Of a stretch of 64,000 nucleotides of DNA, positions 16,720-26,500 are shown in pieces. The position numbers and the translations under genes were made by a program. Below the pieces are notes generated by a model. The model was not told the DNA's origin and ran no database searches. It was given only the letters and a program-made list of their open reading frames with translations. Within the stretch, counting starts at the first letter, position 1; the number at the start of each line of letters is the position of its first letter. Origin of the DNA: Bacteroidaceae bacterium (GTDB taxonomy: Bacteria; Bacteroidota; Bacteroidia; Bacteroidales; Bacteroidaceae); contig JAFZFN010000014.1 in assembly GCA_017555875.1 (NCBI GenBank), positions 175,701 through 239,700 of the forward strand, given 5' to 3'.

Positions 16720-17838
16720 CTATTGTTTCAATAACATAATCATTTTCAGTGCCAGATCAAAGAACACCATCTTGGCATTGACGTTCTGCTCGATGTGGCG
16801 TTGTGCCTCGCTCAGCTCCTCCATGATGCCAAAGATGTTCTTCTCGTTCACAAAGGGGGCAAAGCGTGAGGTAAAGGTGGCTTCATCTGTGTTCATGTAG
16901 TTTATCTCGGGACGACGGAAATTGCAGATGAAGCTCTCTCGTATCATGCGCTGGCTATAAGCCAAAAATTCTTTCTGTGGCTCGCGTCCCATCGCTGCCA
17001 CTGAGTCTGCCCATTGTCGCATGCCTTTGAGGTCACGTGCATAGGATTTCCTCATGAGCGTCATGAAGAGCTCGATATGTTCTTTCGCTCTGCTGCCCAG
17101 ATGTATTGTCTCCAGTGCTTTCAGCCAGCTTCCTGCTGACACGTGTGCTATCTGTCGCGCATCGGTGTCGGCGAGACCATACTTGCTGGTCAATGCGTTG
17201 GCTATGGTGTCCTCCTCTATGGGGCGTAGCATCAGATGCTGCACGCGGCTCTGTATCGTGGGTAAGAGTTGGTCGGGGTTCTCCGACACGAGTAAGAAGA
17301 CGGTCTGCGTGGGCGGCTCCTCGATGATCTTAAGCAGCTTGTTTGAGCATTCGGCATTCATCTTTTCGGCCATCCAGATGATCATCACTTTGTATCCACC
17401 TTCGCTCGATTTGAGTGTGAGCTTGCGGATGATCTCTTGGCTCTGCGAAGTATAGATAAGTCCTTGCTGGTTCTCTGCTCCAATGTATGCCATCCATTGG
17501 TTGAGGTTCATATATGCATTTTCCTCCACTGCCTGGCGCCACTTGTCAATGAAGCCATCGCTAGACGGATGCTGCTCTTTCTTGTATATAGGGAATGCGA
17601 AGTGGAGGTCTGGGTGTGCCAGTTTGTCAAATTTCTTACACGAGGGACACTGCCCGCATGCATCTCCTCCATTGCGGTGTGTGCAGCAGAGATAGCGTGC
17701 ATAGGCTATGGCGAGGGCCAGCTTGCCTGTCCCCTCTGGTCCGCAGATGAGTTGGGCATGCGGGATGCGTCCTTCGGCTACAGCCGAACGCATTGCCTCT
17801 ATTGTGCTGTCTTGTCCTATGATGTCTCTGAAATACAT
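16720..17838 (-). CDS. holB: DNA polymerase III delta-prime subunit
   Basis: Clamp-loader subunit of the replicative polymerase. From ATG 17838 the 372-aa protein has the AAA+ fold: GPEGTGKLALA (Walker A-like, degenerate as usual for delta-prime), a four-cysteine zinc site (CC..CGQCPSC, about 48-67), LLKIIEEPP and a TIQSRVQ motif. A longer GTG start at 17865 would lie inside the promoter, which settles the ATG as start. It is the first gene of a leftward holB-ricT-gldH operon, divergent from the ATPase gene at 18004. Confidence 0.93.
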   Translation of the reverse strand: MYFRDIIGQDSTIEAMRSAVAEGRIPHAQLICGPEGTGKLALAIAYARYLCCTHRNGGDACGQCPSCKKFDKLAHPDLHFAFPIYKKEQHPSSDGFIDKWRQAVEENAYMNLNQWMAYIGAENQQGLIYTSQSQEIIRKLTLKSSEGGYKVMIIWMAEKMNAECSNKLLKIIEEPPTQTVFLLVSENPDQLLPTIQSRVQHLMLRPIEEDTIANALTSKYGLADTDARQIAHVSAGSWLKALETIHLGSRAKEHIELFMTLMRKSYARDLKGMRQWADSVAAMGREPQKEFLAYSQRMIRESFICNFRRPEINYMNTDEATFTSRFAPFVNEKNIFGIMEELSEAQRHIEQNVNAKMVFFDLALKMIMLLKQ

Positions 17839-17864
17839 TTTTGCTCCTTTATCCCATGTTACCA

Positions 17865-17872
17865 CAAAGGTA
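17865..17872 (-). promoter_or_regulatory. Promoter of the holB operon
   Basis: Minus-strand TACCTTTG, 27 bases upstream of ATG 17838. Confidence 0.7.
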
Positions 17873-17968
17873 TGGCTTTTCCCTGAATTCTACAAATCTA
17901 CTCCTAAAATTCTATTTGTGTACGAAAAAACACGACGTAGTCTATTGCTAATGTAAAAGAAAAATATG

Positions 17969-17976
17969 TATCTTCG
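17969..17976 (+). promoter_or_regulatory. Possible promoter of the ATPase-DUF4435 pair
   Basis: TATCTTCG, one mismatch from TAnnTTTG, 28 bases before ATG 18004. Confidence 0.4.
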
Positions 17977-18003
17977 CACATATATTCTATAAAAGCGACT
18001 ACT

Positions 18004-18855
18004 ATGGAAGCGACGAAAGAGAGACAGGGAGAGATACGCGCCGAGTACATCCGCCGCATTGAGATAGAGGCTCTATGGGGCCGCAAGCATATCGTGTGGG
18101 ACCTACGCCGCGATGTAAATATACTGAGCGGAGTGAATGGTATCGGTAAGTCGACCATACTGAACCGCACTGCAGCTCAGCTCAATAGCTTGATGGGCGG
18201 TGTAGACATCAAGCAAAAGGAACTGGAGGGTGTCAAGATGACCTTCTACCCCGAGGAGGCCACGACGATACATTTCGACGTGATACGCAGCTTTGACCGT
18301 CCTCTCTTCCATAGCAATCTGGCCGAGAAGATGGCCGACAAGAATGTCAAGACCGAGCTCGACTGGCAGCTGTATCAGCTGCAGCGACGCTATCTCGACT
18401 ATCAGGTAAATATCGGCAACCGTATCATCGAGCTACTCTCGATAGGTGATGAGGAGAGCCACCGCAAGGCAGCTGAGGTGTCGGCTCCCAAGCGTAGGTT
18501 CCAGGACCTTGCAGACGAGCTCTTCGGAGAGACGGGTAAGCGCATCATACGTTCGAAGAACGAGATCGTGTTCTCTCAAGATGGCGATGAGCTACTTCCC
18601 TACCGCTTGTCGAGTGGCGAGAAGCAGATATTGGTCATCCTCCTTACCGTGCTGGTGCAGGACAAGCAGCCCTGTGTGCTCCTCATGGATGAGCCGGAGG
18701 TGTCGCTCCACATCGAGTGGCAGCAGCGTATCATCGGCATCATACGTGAGATGAACCCCAACGCACAGATCATACTCACCACCCACTCGCCTGCCGTCGT
18801 CATGGGAGGATGGATGGATGCGGTGACAGAGGTGACGGACATTACGATTGACTAA
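18004..18855 (+). CDS. ABC-type AAA family ATPase, partner of DUF4435 protein
   Basis: SMC/ABC-like ATPase of 283 aa with all nucleotide-binding motifs: Walker A GVNGIGKST (43-51), ABC signature LSSGEKQ (202-208), Walker B VLLMDEPE (Asp229, Glu230) and an H-loop TTHSPAVV (about 257-264). It has no coiled-coil arm and no nuclease domain. Next comes a DUF4435/TOPRIM-like gene on the same strand. ATPase plus DUF4435 protein is the architecture of the PARIS anti-phage system (AriA-AriB), but this ATPase is shorter than the AriA proteins I know of, and a housekeeping Bacteroidetes pair is equally possible. The motifs are seen; a defence role is inference. Confidence 0.85.
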   Translation: MEATKERQGEIRAEYIRRIEIEALWGRKHIVWDLRRDVNILSGVNGIGKSTILNRTAAQLNSLMGGVDIKQKELEGVKMTFYPEEATTIHFDVIRSFDRPLFHSNLAEKMADKNVKTELDWQLYQLQRRYLDYQVNIGNRIIELLSIGDEESHRKAAEVSAPKRRFQDLADELFGETGKRIIRSKNEIVFSQDGDELLPYRLSSGEKQILVILLTVLVQDKQPCVLLMDEPEVSLHIEWQQRIIGIIREMNPNAQIILTTHSPAVVMGGWMDAVTEVTDITID

Positions 18856-18857
18856 TC

Positions 18858-18937
18858 AATTCTGAATTGTGAATTGTGAATTATGAATTGCCATCCGGAT
18901 GGCAAACTTCCAATTTTCAACTTCCAACTTTTAACTT
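18858..18937. repeat. Heptamer repeats with central palindrome between the ATPase and DUF4435 genes
   Basis: Left arm of TGAATTG/A units and right arm of CAATTTT/CAACTTC units, both about 7-bp period. They flank the 14-bp perfect palindrome GCCATCCGGATGGC (18889-18902). Confidence 0.7.
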
Positions 18938-18944
18938 ACGCTCC

Positions 18945-19958
18945 TTGGCTAAACGACTGACACAAAACATCACTTCGCTCTACATTGAGGCAGCAAACAG
19001 TTTGCGCCCTAAGAGTGCCCGTAAGCGTATTGTCGCCTACGTGGAGAGCTACGATGATGTGTCGTTCTGGAGCCATCTGTTGAGCGAATACAACTGTGAT
19101 AAGTATTACTTCCAAGTGATGCTCCCCTCCAACACGTCGCTCGCCAAGGGAAAGAAGGTGGCGATGATGAACGACCTCGGCTTGGGGCTGGGCGGACACA
19201 TGATAGCCTGTGTCGATAGTGACTACGACTACCTCCTACAAGGCGCCACCAGTACCTCGCGGCGCATCATCGAGAGCCCCTTTGTGCTTCACACCTATGC
19301 TTATGCCATAGAGAACTACCAGTGCTATGCAGGCAGCCTCCATGGGGTGTGCGTACAGAGCACGCTCAACGATAAGGCAATGATTGACTTCGAGGCCTTC
19401 TTCCGCCTCTATTCGCAGATTATCTATCCGCTCTTCGTGTGGAACATATGGTTTTACCGCAAGCGCGAACTTTCTACCTTCTCCATGCAGGACTTCTGCC
19501 GTGTGGTGCGGCTCGATCCCGTGAGCGTACCTCACCCCGAGGACGCCTTGGAGCAGCTGCGCATCCGAGTAGAGAAGAAGCGCGGATGGCTATCTCGACG
19601 CTATCCTCACGCGCTGCCCGAGCTCGAGGTCATGACGCCCGAGCTGGAGCGACTGGGAGTGACGCCCGACAACACTTATCTCTTCATTCAAGGGCATCAC
19701 TTGAAGGAAAATGTGGTGATGAAGTTGCTTAGCCCCGTCTGTGTACGTCTACGCCGTGAGCGTGAGAGCGAGATACACCACTTGGCATGCCACGCACAGC
19801 AGTATCGCAATGAGCTCACAGCCTACCATCGCAGCCTGCAGACCATCGAGGCAGTGTTGCGTAAGAATACCGAATACGAGGAGGCGCCCACCTATGCCAT
19901 GATCAAGCGAGATGTGGAGCGACTGATGGCTTTGATTTCTGATGTGCGAAGTTGTTGA
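18945..19958 (+). CDS. DUF4435 (TOPRIM-like) protein, possible AriB-like nuclease
   Basis: Protein of 337 aa whose N-terminal half fits the DUF4435 fold, a TOPRIM-type metal-dependent nuclease domain: YVESYDDVSFW (Glu34) and ACVDSDYDYL (Asp91, Asp93, Asp95) provide the glutamate and the DxD acidic cluster. The C-terminal half is helical with a LEQLRIRVEKKR segment. I place the start at TTG 18945 (LAKRLTQN...), because the in-frame ATG at 18876 lies inside a repeat and would add residues translated from it. It is paired with the ATPase gene 90 bases upstream. With intact acidic residues it could be a nuclease effector; this is untested. Confidence 0.8.
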   Translation: MAKRLTQNITSLYIEAANSLRPKSARKRIVAYVESYDDVSFWSHLLSEYNCDKYYFQVMLPSNTSLAKGKKVAMMNDLGLGLGGHMIACVDSDYDYLLQGATSTSRRIIESPFVLHTYAYAIENYQCYAGSLHGVCVQSTLNDKAMIDFEAFFRLYSQIIYPLFVWNIWFYRKRELSTFSMQDFCRVVRLDPVSVPHPEDALEQLRIRVEKKRGWLSRRYPHALPELEVMTPELERLGVTPDNTYLFIQGHHLKENVVMKLLSPVCVRLRRERESEIHHLACHAQQYRNELTAYHRSLQTIEAVLRKNTEYEEAPTYAMIKRDVERLMALISDVRSC

Positions 19959-19965
19959 TTCTCAA

Positions 19966-20043
19966 CCTTTGACTTCATCGAAGTTTGGGCGCACGAACTT
20001 TCAACTTTCAATTTTCAACTTTCAATTCTCAATTCTCAATTCT
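19966..20043. repeat. Heptamer repeats between the DUF4435 and M16 genes
   Basis: Tandem units TCAACTT/TCAATTT/TCAATTC of 7 bp between two convergent genes. Confidence 0.7.
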
Positions 20044-20046
20044 CTC

Positions 20047-21273
20047 TCACCTATAGATAAGTGTTGAGAGGTGGTCGCGTTCGAAGAGTTCGTTGGCAAT
20101 GTCCCATAGCTCCTTGGCCGTGAGCGACTCTATGCGGCGATACATCGCCTCGGCCCCTTCGTACTCACCATAGTGCAGATAGGTCTTGGCCATGCCGAGG
20201 GCGGCATTCTCAAAGTTGTCTGCAGCGACTCCCACTTGCCCTATGATTTGCTTCTTGGCAGCCGACAGTTGTAGCGTCGTGAGTGGCGCCTGGCGCAGTC
20301 GGTCGAGCTCCTTCATCGTCAGCTCCACACAGCGGTCCATCTCTGCCGTGTCTGTACCGAAGTAGATGTTAAAGGCTGCCGTGTCGGTATAGTTCACCAC
20401 GTTACTCTCCACATTATATACCAGTCCCGTGTGTTCGCGCAGTGCGAGGTTGAGCCTGCTGTTCATCCCTGGTCCGCCGAGCATGTTGCTCAGCAGATAG
20501 AGACCCGTGCGGCGCTTGTCACCAGAGGGGTACCCCACGCCTCCCATCATGACATGTGTCTGATGTGTACGTCGATGGAGCACCACCTGTTGCGGCACAT
20601 AGGGCGATGGTGCCGTACGTCCTGTGTTGACGTTGCCTGCGGCGATGTCTGCGGTGAGTCGCTCGGCCCACATCGTGATGCGGCCGAAGGGGATGTTGCC
20701 ATAGACAAACAGCACAGCATTGGCGGGATGATAGTATCGGTCGGCAAACCGACGCGCATTGTCTGAGGTGAAGCGCTTGATATGTCGCGGTGTGCCTAGG
20801 ATGTTGTGTCCTAGGGCATGATCTTTGAAAAGCATGTCCTCGAAGTCGTCGAAGATGAGTTCGGCTGGGCTATCCTCGTAGCAGTCTATCTCCTCGAGGA
20901 TGACCCCACGCTCCTTGTCCATCTCGTGTTGCGGGTAGGTGCTGCGGAAGACGATGTCGGTGAGTAGCTCCAGTGCTCGTGCAAAGTCCTTCTTGAGGAA
21001 TGCCGAGTAGACGACCGTCTCCTCCTTATTGGTGAAGGCGTTAAGGTCGCCCCCTACATTCTCCATGCGGTTGAGGATGTGCCATGCCCGTCTCCGTGTG
21101 GTACCCTTGAAGAGCATGTGCTCCACAAAGTGTGCCAGCCCATACTCCTCGGGGCGTTCGTCGCGTGTGCCGGCATCGATGGCATATCCGCAGTAGACTA
21201 CCGATGTGGGCGAGGGGTGGTGTATGATGCGCAGCCCATTGGGGAGGGTTGCCGTGGTGTGTAGTGCCTTCAT
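20047..21273 (-). CDS. M16 family zinc metallopeptidase
   Basis: Insulinase/pitrilysin-type peptidase, 408 aa. It has the inverted zinc motif HFVEH (HxxEH, about residues 47-51), the distal glutamate within EEIDCYEDSP, and the C-terminal M16 domain with GGPGMNSRL and LREHTGLVY. It has no signal peptide, so it should be cytoplasmic, like the processing-peptidase-related family of Bacteroidetes. It starts two bases after the stop of the Ig-like lipoprotein gene, so the two are translationally linked in a leftward operon. Substrate unknown. Confidence 0.92.
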   Translation of the reverse strand: MKALHTTATLPNGLRIIHHPSPTSVVYCGYAIDAGTRDERPEEYGLAHFVEHMLFKGTTRRRAWHILNRMENVGGDLNAFTNKEETVVYSAFLKKDFARALELLTDIVFRSTYPQHEMDKERGVILEEIDCYEDSPAELIFDDFEDMLFKDHALGHNILGTPRHIKRFTSDNARRFADRYYHPANAVLFVYGNIPFGRITMWAERLTADIAAGNVNTGRTAPSPYVPQQVVLHRRTHQTHVMMGGVGYPSGDKRRTGLYLLSNMLGGPGMNSRLNLALREHTGLVYNVESNVVNYTDTAAFNIYFGTDTAEMDRCVELTMKELDRLRQAPLTTLQLSAAKKQIIGQVGVAADNFENAALGMAKTYLHYGEYEGAEAMYRRIESLTAKELWDIANELFERDHLSTLIYR

Positions 21274-21275
21274 GC

Positions 21276-23216
21276 CTATCGCTGTTGCTGTTGCTGTTGT
21301 TGCCGCTTCTTCTCCTCGCGCTCGGCATTCTTCGACTTGCGCTCCTTGGTCACCGACTTCTGCTTCTTTATCTCCTCAGGCTTCTGGCGATGGAGAGGCA
21401 CTGCCTTGGGGTCCCACTCCTGCGTGTAGTCCCAGTTCTCGCGTGTCTCTATCTTGCCTGGGAGGTAGTACACCGCTTCGGCTGCCTGCTTGGTCTCATA
21501 GAGTCCCGTGTCCCACAGTCCGTTGCCGTTGCTGTCGTCGAAGAGACGCACGTAGTAGGTCCCCGGCTTGAGGAAGTAGAAGTCCGCCTGTCCCCGCTCC
21601 ACGCGTTGCTGCCTGAGCACCTTCTCATCGCTGCCGAGCAGCTGCACCACGTAGCTGGGCTTGGCGTCGCTCACCGTGAGGTAGAGCGTACTGTACTGGT
21701 CGAGCGACTTGAACTTCAGCTTCGTCTCCTGTGCCTTGGTGTGCAATCCATAGAGTCCCGTGAAGGCTGCTGAGTCGATGGCCAACCGATACTCCTCCTC
21801 GGGGCGCCACTCTGCCAGCAGCTCATAGCCCATCAGCTGCCCCTCCCTGAGGCGGAAGATGTGCGGCTCGGCCACCCACGTGGTGTCCACTTTCTTATAG
21901 AGGTGTATCGAGGTGTCGCTATAGTGCACGATGGGTTCGGCAAAGTCAATCCACACATTGCTGTTGAGGTCCATGCTGGTGCTTCCCTTTATCTTGATGC
22001 CCAGGTACTTTGTCTTTGGCTTCGTCGGGGGTATGGTGTCGCCGCGTCTGAGCTGCTTCTCGCGCTCCTTCTCCGCCTCGCGCAGCTTCTTCTCCTCCTC
22101 TTGCAGGATCTTGGCTCGTGTCTTCTTCGGGACGAGACGCAGCGTGTCGGTACGCGGCACCAGTAGGCCCGCCGTGTCGGTATACTCATAGGTGAGCGCC
22201 AGGGCAAGCGTGTCTTGGTAATAGACCATCGTGTCCCTCATCCAATAGGTGATGCTGTCGTGGTCGGCACTCGTCTGCACGATGTAGGCCCCCTCCTCGG
22301 GGAAGTTGAGCGGCACCATCGTCGGCAAGCTGTCGGCCCCGAGCGAGAAGAATATCGAGAAGCGGTGCAGCTCGGGTCTCTCAGCCTTGACGAGGTAGCG
22401 CTGCGTGGGTGCTTCGGTGAAGGCCATCAGCACGAGGTCGTCGGGGAGGTAGTGGGTGCGTGGCACGGTGCGTATGGTGTCTATCGTGAGCGAGTCCACC
22501 CATGTCGTGTCCTGATGCATGCGCACCTCGGTGTAGGGCACCACGAGCGAGTCGAGGAAGGCCACCATCTCGTTCTTCTGGTCGAACGCATAGTTCTGGT
22601 TGGCATCCTGCAGCGCATAAGCCCTGTAGGTGCCCGGTGCTATGCCACAGATGGTAAATCGCCCATCGGCATCGGTGCGTGACACGCGGTCGAAGGGCTT
22701 CGTCACGAAGGCCGAGTCGGCAAGGTCGCTGTGCAGCCCCACCAAGATGCCCTTCACGGGCTCCAGATTGGCCGCGTTGAGCACTGTCCCCGACACGGCC
22801 AGCGTGTCTATCTGCTCGCCCGTGGAGAAGAGGAAGGCAAAGTTGCCAAGGGGGTTGCCCTCGTTGTAGTCCACGATGGCGTCGCTGAAGTCGATGCTAT
22901 AGGTCGTGTTGGCCTTGAGCGTATCGTCCATCTGCACCACGATCTTCTTCCCGTTCGTCTTGATGATGGGCTGCGTCATCTGTGGGGGCGAGATGACCAC
23001 CTTCTCGGCAGCCTTCTCTATCTTGATGAACTCGTCAAACTCGAGGGTGACGCGCTTGTCTGTGACGCCCAGCGCTCGGGGCTCGGGGTCGCTGCCGAGG
23101 AAGACGGGAGGCGTCTCGTCGAAGGGGCCCCCGTCGGGCGAGCCTATCGATGCGCAGGCCGCGATGAGCGATGCCACCGCACCTACGATGATGAACTTCT
23201 TTATCTTTGTCTGCAT
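21276..23216 (-). CDS. Ig-like domain lipoprotein with glutamine-rich C-terminus
   Basis: Predicted envelope lipoprotein of 646 aa. Signal peptide and lipobox (ASLIAAC, Cys20) lead into GSPDGGPFDETPP, typical of a Bacteroidetes Ig-like (SbsA-type) lipoprotein family. Next come an Ig-like fold (about 35-135), a carboxypeptidase-regulatory-like beta domain (DGRFTICGIAPGTYRAYALQD, about 183-203), a basic coiled stretch (EEEKKLREAEKEREKQLRR) and a second beta domain. The C-terminus is highly charged and ends in seven glutamines encoded by a triplet repeat (21276-21300). It is co-transcribed with the M16 peptidase. The function is unknown. Confidence 0.85.
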   Translation of the reverse strand: MQTKIKKFIIVGAVASLIAACASIGSPDGGPFDETPPVFLGSDPEPRALGVTDKRVTLEFDEFIKIEKAAEKVVISPPQMTQPIIKTNGKKIVVQMDDTLKANTTYSIDFSDAIVDYNEGNPLGNFAFLFSTGEQIDTLAVSGTVLNAANLEPVKGILVGLHSDLADSAFVTKPFDRVSRTDADGRFTICGIAPGTYRAYALQDANQNYAFDQKNEMVAFLDSLVVPYTEVRMHQDTTWVDSLTIDTIRTVPRTHYLPDDLVLMAFTEAPTQRYLVKAERPELHRFSIFFSLGADSLPTMVPLNFPEEGAYIVQTSADHDSITYWMRDTMVYYQDTLALALTYEYTDTAGLLVPRTDTLRLVPKKTRAKILQEEEKKLREAEKEREKQLRRGDTIPPTKPKTKYLGIKIKGSTSMDLNSNVWIDFAEPIVHYSDTSIHLYKKVDTTWVAEPHIFRLREGQLMGYELLAEWRPEEEYRLAIDSAAFTGLYGLHTKAQETKLKFKSLDQYSTLYLTVSDAKPSYVVQLLGSDEKVLRQQRVERGQADFYFLKPGTYYVRLFDDSNGNGLWDTGLYETKQAAEAVYYLPGKIETRENWDYTQEWDPKAVPLHRQKPEEIKKQKSVTKERKSKNAEREEKKRQQQQQQQR

Positions 23217-23248
23217 CTCTTGTTACCTATTCTTCTTATTCTTTGCTG

Positions 23249-23256
23249 CAAAATTA
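23249..23256 (-). promoter_or_regulatory. Promoter of the Ig-lipoprotein/M16 operon
   Basis: Minus-strand TAATTTTG, an exact TAnnTTTG match, 33 bases before ATG 23216. Confidence 0.6.
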
Positions 23257-23368
23257 GTCTAAAAAATCGGTTATGAGAAAATAATATACGTTATCGAGAG
23301 AAAAAAGTTCGTGTATCCATTTGCAAACATGGTGTGGTAGTGATCATGGCGCACCCATGGCATGACAA

Positions 23369-23401
23369 AGCGTGAGAGCAGCCGCTTGCCACTCTCACGC
23401 T
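23369..23401 (-). terminator. Terminator after the small-peptide gene
   Basis: Perfect 10-bp stem AGCGTGAGAG / CTCTCACGCT followed on the minus strand by TTG; short T-run. Confidence 0.6.
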
Positions 23402-23424
23402 TCCTTATGTTATATGCTTAGAGG

Positions 23425-23583
23425 TCAATCCCACAAGTTGCCCCATGTGCCGCGACGGCCAGTGGCGTCAGGGGTGCTGGGAGTATCGCCCAGCTCCGTG
23501 TCGACGGAGGAGCCAGTCATCATCATTATATCCAGTTCTATGTCGAGCACTTCGAGTTCTGGTTTCAAATATTCGTTCTTCAT
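23425..23583 (-). CDS. 52-aa peptide downstream of the BspA-like gene
   Basis: Short gene reading leftward from ATG 23583 to TGA 23425. The peptide starts MKNEYLKPELEVLDIELDI, has MMMTGSS in the middle, and ends in an acidic and proline-rich part with GRRGTWGNLWD. This layout (charged/aliphatic leader, methionine-serine centre, Gly/Trp/Asp-rich end) is one I associate with a common class of unstudied Bacteroidales short peptides. It begins 13 bases after the BspA-like stop and is followed by a terminator, so it belongs to that transcript. The function is unknown. It could be a secreted peptide or a small partner protein, and calling it a real gene rests on context and its clean frame. Confidence 0.65.
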   Translation of the reverse strand: MKNEYLKPELEVLDIELDIMMMTGSSVDTELGDTPSTPDATGRRGTWGNLWD

Positions 23584-23596
23584 TGTCTGTCAGCTA

Positions 23597-26500
23597 TTAG
23601 AATACACGTTTAACACCATTTATAATATATACACCCTTGGTGGGGTTATCCACGCGACGGCCCAGGAGGTCAAAGATTAATTCTGAATTCTGATCTTTGA
23701 ATTCTGGGGTATCAATTCCCGTAGCGTCATCTTCCTCGCCGTCCTCGCCGATGATGCGCATGCGTATGGCATTGCCTTGCGCAGCGTTCAAGTTGTTACG
23801 GCTATCCACCTTGAGATAGAAGCGGAAGGCACCGAGCGAAGCGCCCTCAGCCACAGGCTGCCACACACCACCACTCAAGGCATAGTAGCCCTCGCCCTGG
23901 GGCAACTCCTCAGAAGACAGCTGGCTGTAAGTGCCTGTGAAGGTAAACTTGTCGCGAACAGATGAGCAGTCGATGGAGTTCTCCTCTGTGGCATACAGCG
24001 TAGCATCAGTCACTGTGATGGTCTTCTCACCCGCCTCTCTTGCACGTATCAGGTAGGGGTAGTTGGCTTCGAGCACACCACTCTTTACCTTGAAGGCCTC
24101 TATCACCGTCTCGTCCTTCACGCCATCATCATTGCGGTCATATTGACGCACATCGTTGAGGTCGGCCACCTCGAAGTCGGCAAGGAACTCTTCGGTCACG
24201 GGAATCTCGAAGGGTACATAGAGGGCTTGCCAGTTGGTGTTGTTGAAGGTGCGGGTGTATCTAATCCTATCGAATGAAATAGCTTCATCTTGACTAAATG
24301 AGGTTCCAGCATCTATTAGATGTATTCCTATTTGCTTGTATACAGCAACAAACTCCACATCGTACGCTGGTACCGTCTCGAGCAAATTAGTCCACTCTAC
24401 GAAAGCATAATATTCTTTTTCCGGAGCCTCAGGAGCCACAATTGTTGTTCCATAGGCAAGTGACTCAGATGAAACGATTTCGCCATTGGCTTTGAATGTA
24501 ATGGTGTATTTGTTTGGAGTGAACTTTGCATATACTGTTATATTCTCATTTGGCATATTTGAAGGTAGAGTTTCCCATCCGTTAAATGTATATCCCTCTT
24601 TCTGTGGAGATTCTATAGCAGGAATCTGGTTGTTGGGTTCTAAAGATTCAACATGATATACTTCGTTGTCAACAATATAGGTGATAGTGTACGTTTCATT
24701 GATAGCCTTACCATTTATATGAATATTCAGTGTTGCTGCACTTGCTATCGCTGACTTAAAGTATGCATGGTATGGTTTTAAAATGAGATTAGTTACATTG
24801 TTCTGCAACTTATTATTCTGTGTATTAATATCATAATAGTAACCATCACCTACGGAGCAGTCAACAATTTGACTTGCATACGAACCTATGGTCTTCCAAG
24901 CAGCAACTCTGGGGGTATTAATTTCAGAAGAAATTGTTGTCTCTCCTCCTGTAATCTCTGTTGAATACTTACCTGGACGTAAGGTATAAAGATAGGGAGT
25001 GTTAGCCTGAGGATCAGAGACTTCACTGAAATTAAGGACATCACCATCTACTGAGGTAAGTTCATAGAAAGCAAAGTTTTCCAAACTCTCGGCATTAGGA
25101 ACAAATGGAAGAATAATGGTTTCGTATTTTCCTGGAGTTAGGTTACGATTGTATGTAATGTCTGTGTATTTATTACTTATTGAAGTATCTAAATCCTTAT
25201 TGGATTCATCGTTGATGATTAAATGCATCTTGGCTTTTGAGTCCAAACTGAGATTAGATAAGTCTATATTTTTATGGAAATACACATCAAGATTAGAACA
25301 ATATTTAAAAGCATTATCACCGATACTCTCAACCGATTCTGGTATAACTATTTTCTTTGAATAATAACAGAAGTAAAAGGCTTCTTTTCCTATTGTTGTT
25401 ACGGAACTAGGAATGTTGATTTCCGTAATGCTGGAATTCGCAAAAGCACGATCTCCTATTGTTGTTACGGAATTAGGAATGTTGATTTCTTTTAATTCAC
25501 TACCACTAAAAGCCTCTTCTCCAATTGTTGTTACCGTGTTGGGTATTATAGTACCCAAACAACTTGCAATTAATGTGTTGGATTTTGTCTCAATTATTGC
25601 ATTGCAATTGTTTCGTGAATCATAATATTCATTCTCTTCAGATACAACAATAGACGAAAGTTTGTTGCAATATTCGAAAACACCATTTCCAATTGATGTC
25701 ACGCTATTAGGAATAATTACGGATTCAAGAGCATGACAGCCAGAAAAGGCACTACCACCAATTTCTGTTACTCCCTCTGGGATTTTTACGGATTCTAAAG
25801 ATTCACAAGAGAAAAAAGCATAACTACCAATTGATGTTACGCTATTGGGAATGGATACAGATTTAAGAGTCACACACACACCAAAAGCACTACTACCAAT
25901 TACTGTTACTCCCTCTGGGATTTTTACAGATTCTAGAGATTTACAACCTTCAAAAGCATAACTACCAATTGATGTTACTCCCTCTGGGATTTTTACGGAT
26001 TCTAAAGATTCACAAGAGTAAAAAGCATTATTACCAATTGATGTTACGCCATTGGGAATGGTTATTGTCTTTAGAGAGCTACACTTGTAAAACGTAGAAT
26101 TCTCAATAGTCTTCACCCCTTCGGGAATGGTGATTTCCTCCAAATTTGTGCACTCCTTAAATGCATATGATCCAATACTTGTCACACTTTTTGGTATAGA
26201 AATGAACTTGAGATTATCACAGTAAATAAATGCATTACCCCCGATTTTGGTAACTTCATCACCAATAACAACCTTGGAGAAATTTGCATTTCTAAATATA
26301 CCATAACTGTCATATGGAATATTGCAATAAACATTCAATTCACCACTACATCCACTAAATACAACATCACCAATTGTCGTTACACTTTTGGGAATAGTTA
26401 TCGATTCCATCTTAGCGCATTCCATAAATGCACGACTTTTTATAGAAGTTACACTTGATGGAATTGTTATTGTCGTAAGACCGCTACCATAAAAGGCATA

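Noticed and set aside
17838..17865. Longer GTG start for holB
   Set aside because: The GTG lies inside the TACCTTTG promoter element, so it cannot be in the mRNA.
23339..23425. CRISPR array or other phage-defence repeat
   Set aside because: Only a single terminator hairpin is present here; no regularly spaced identical repeats with unique spacers were seen anywhere in the window.
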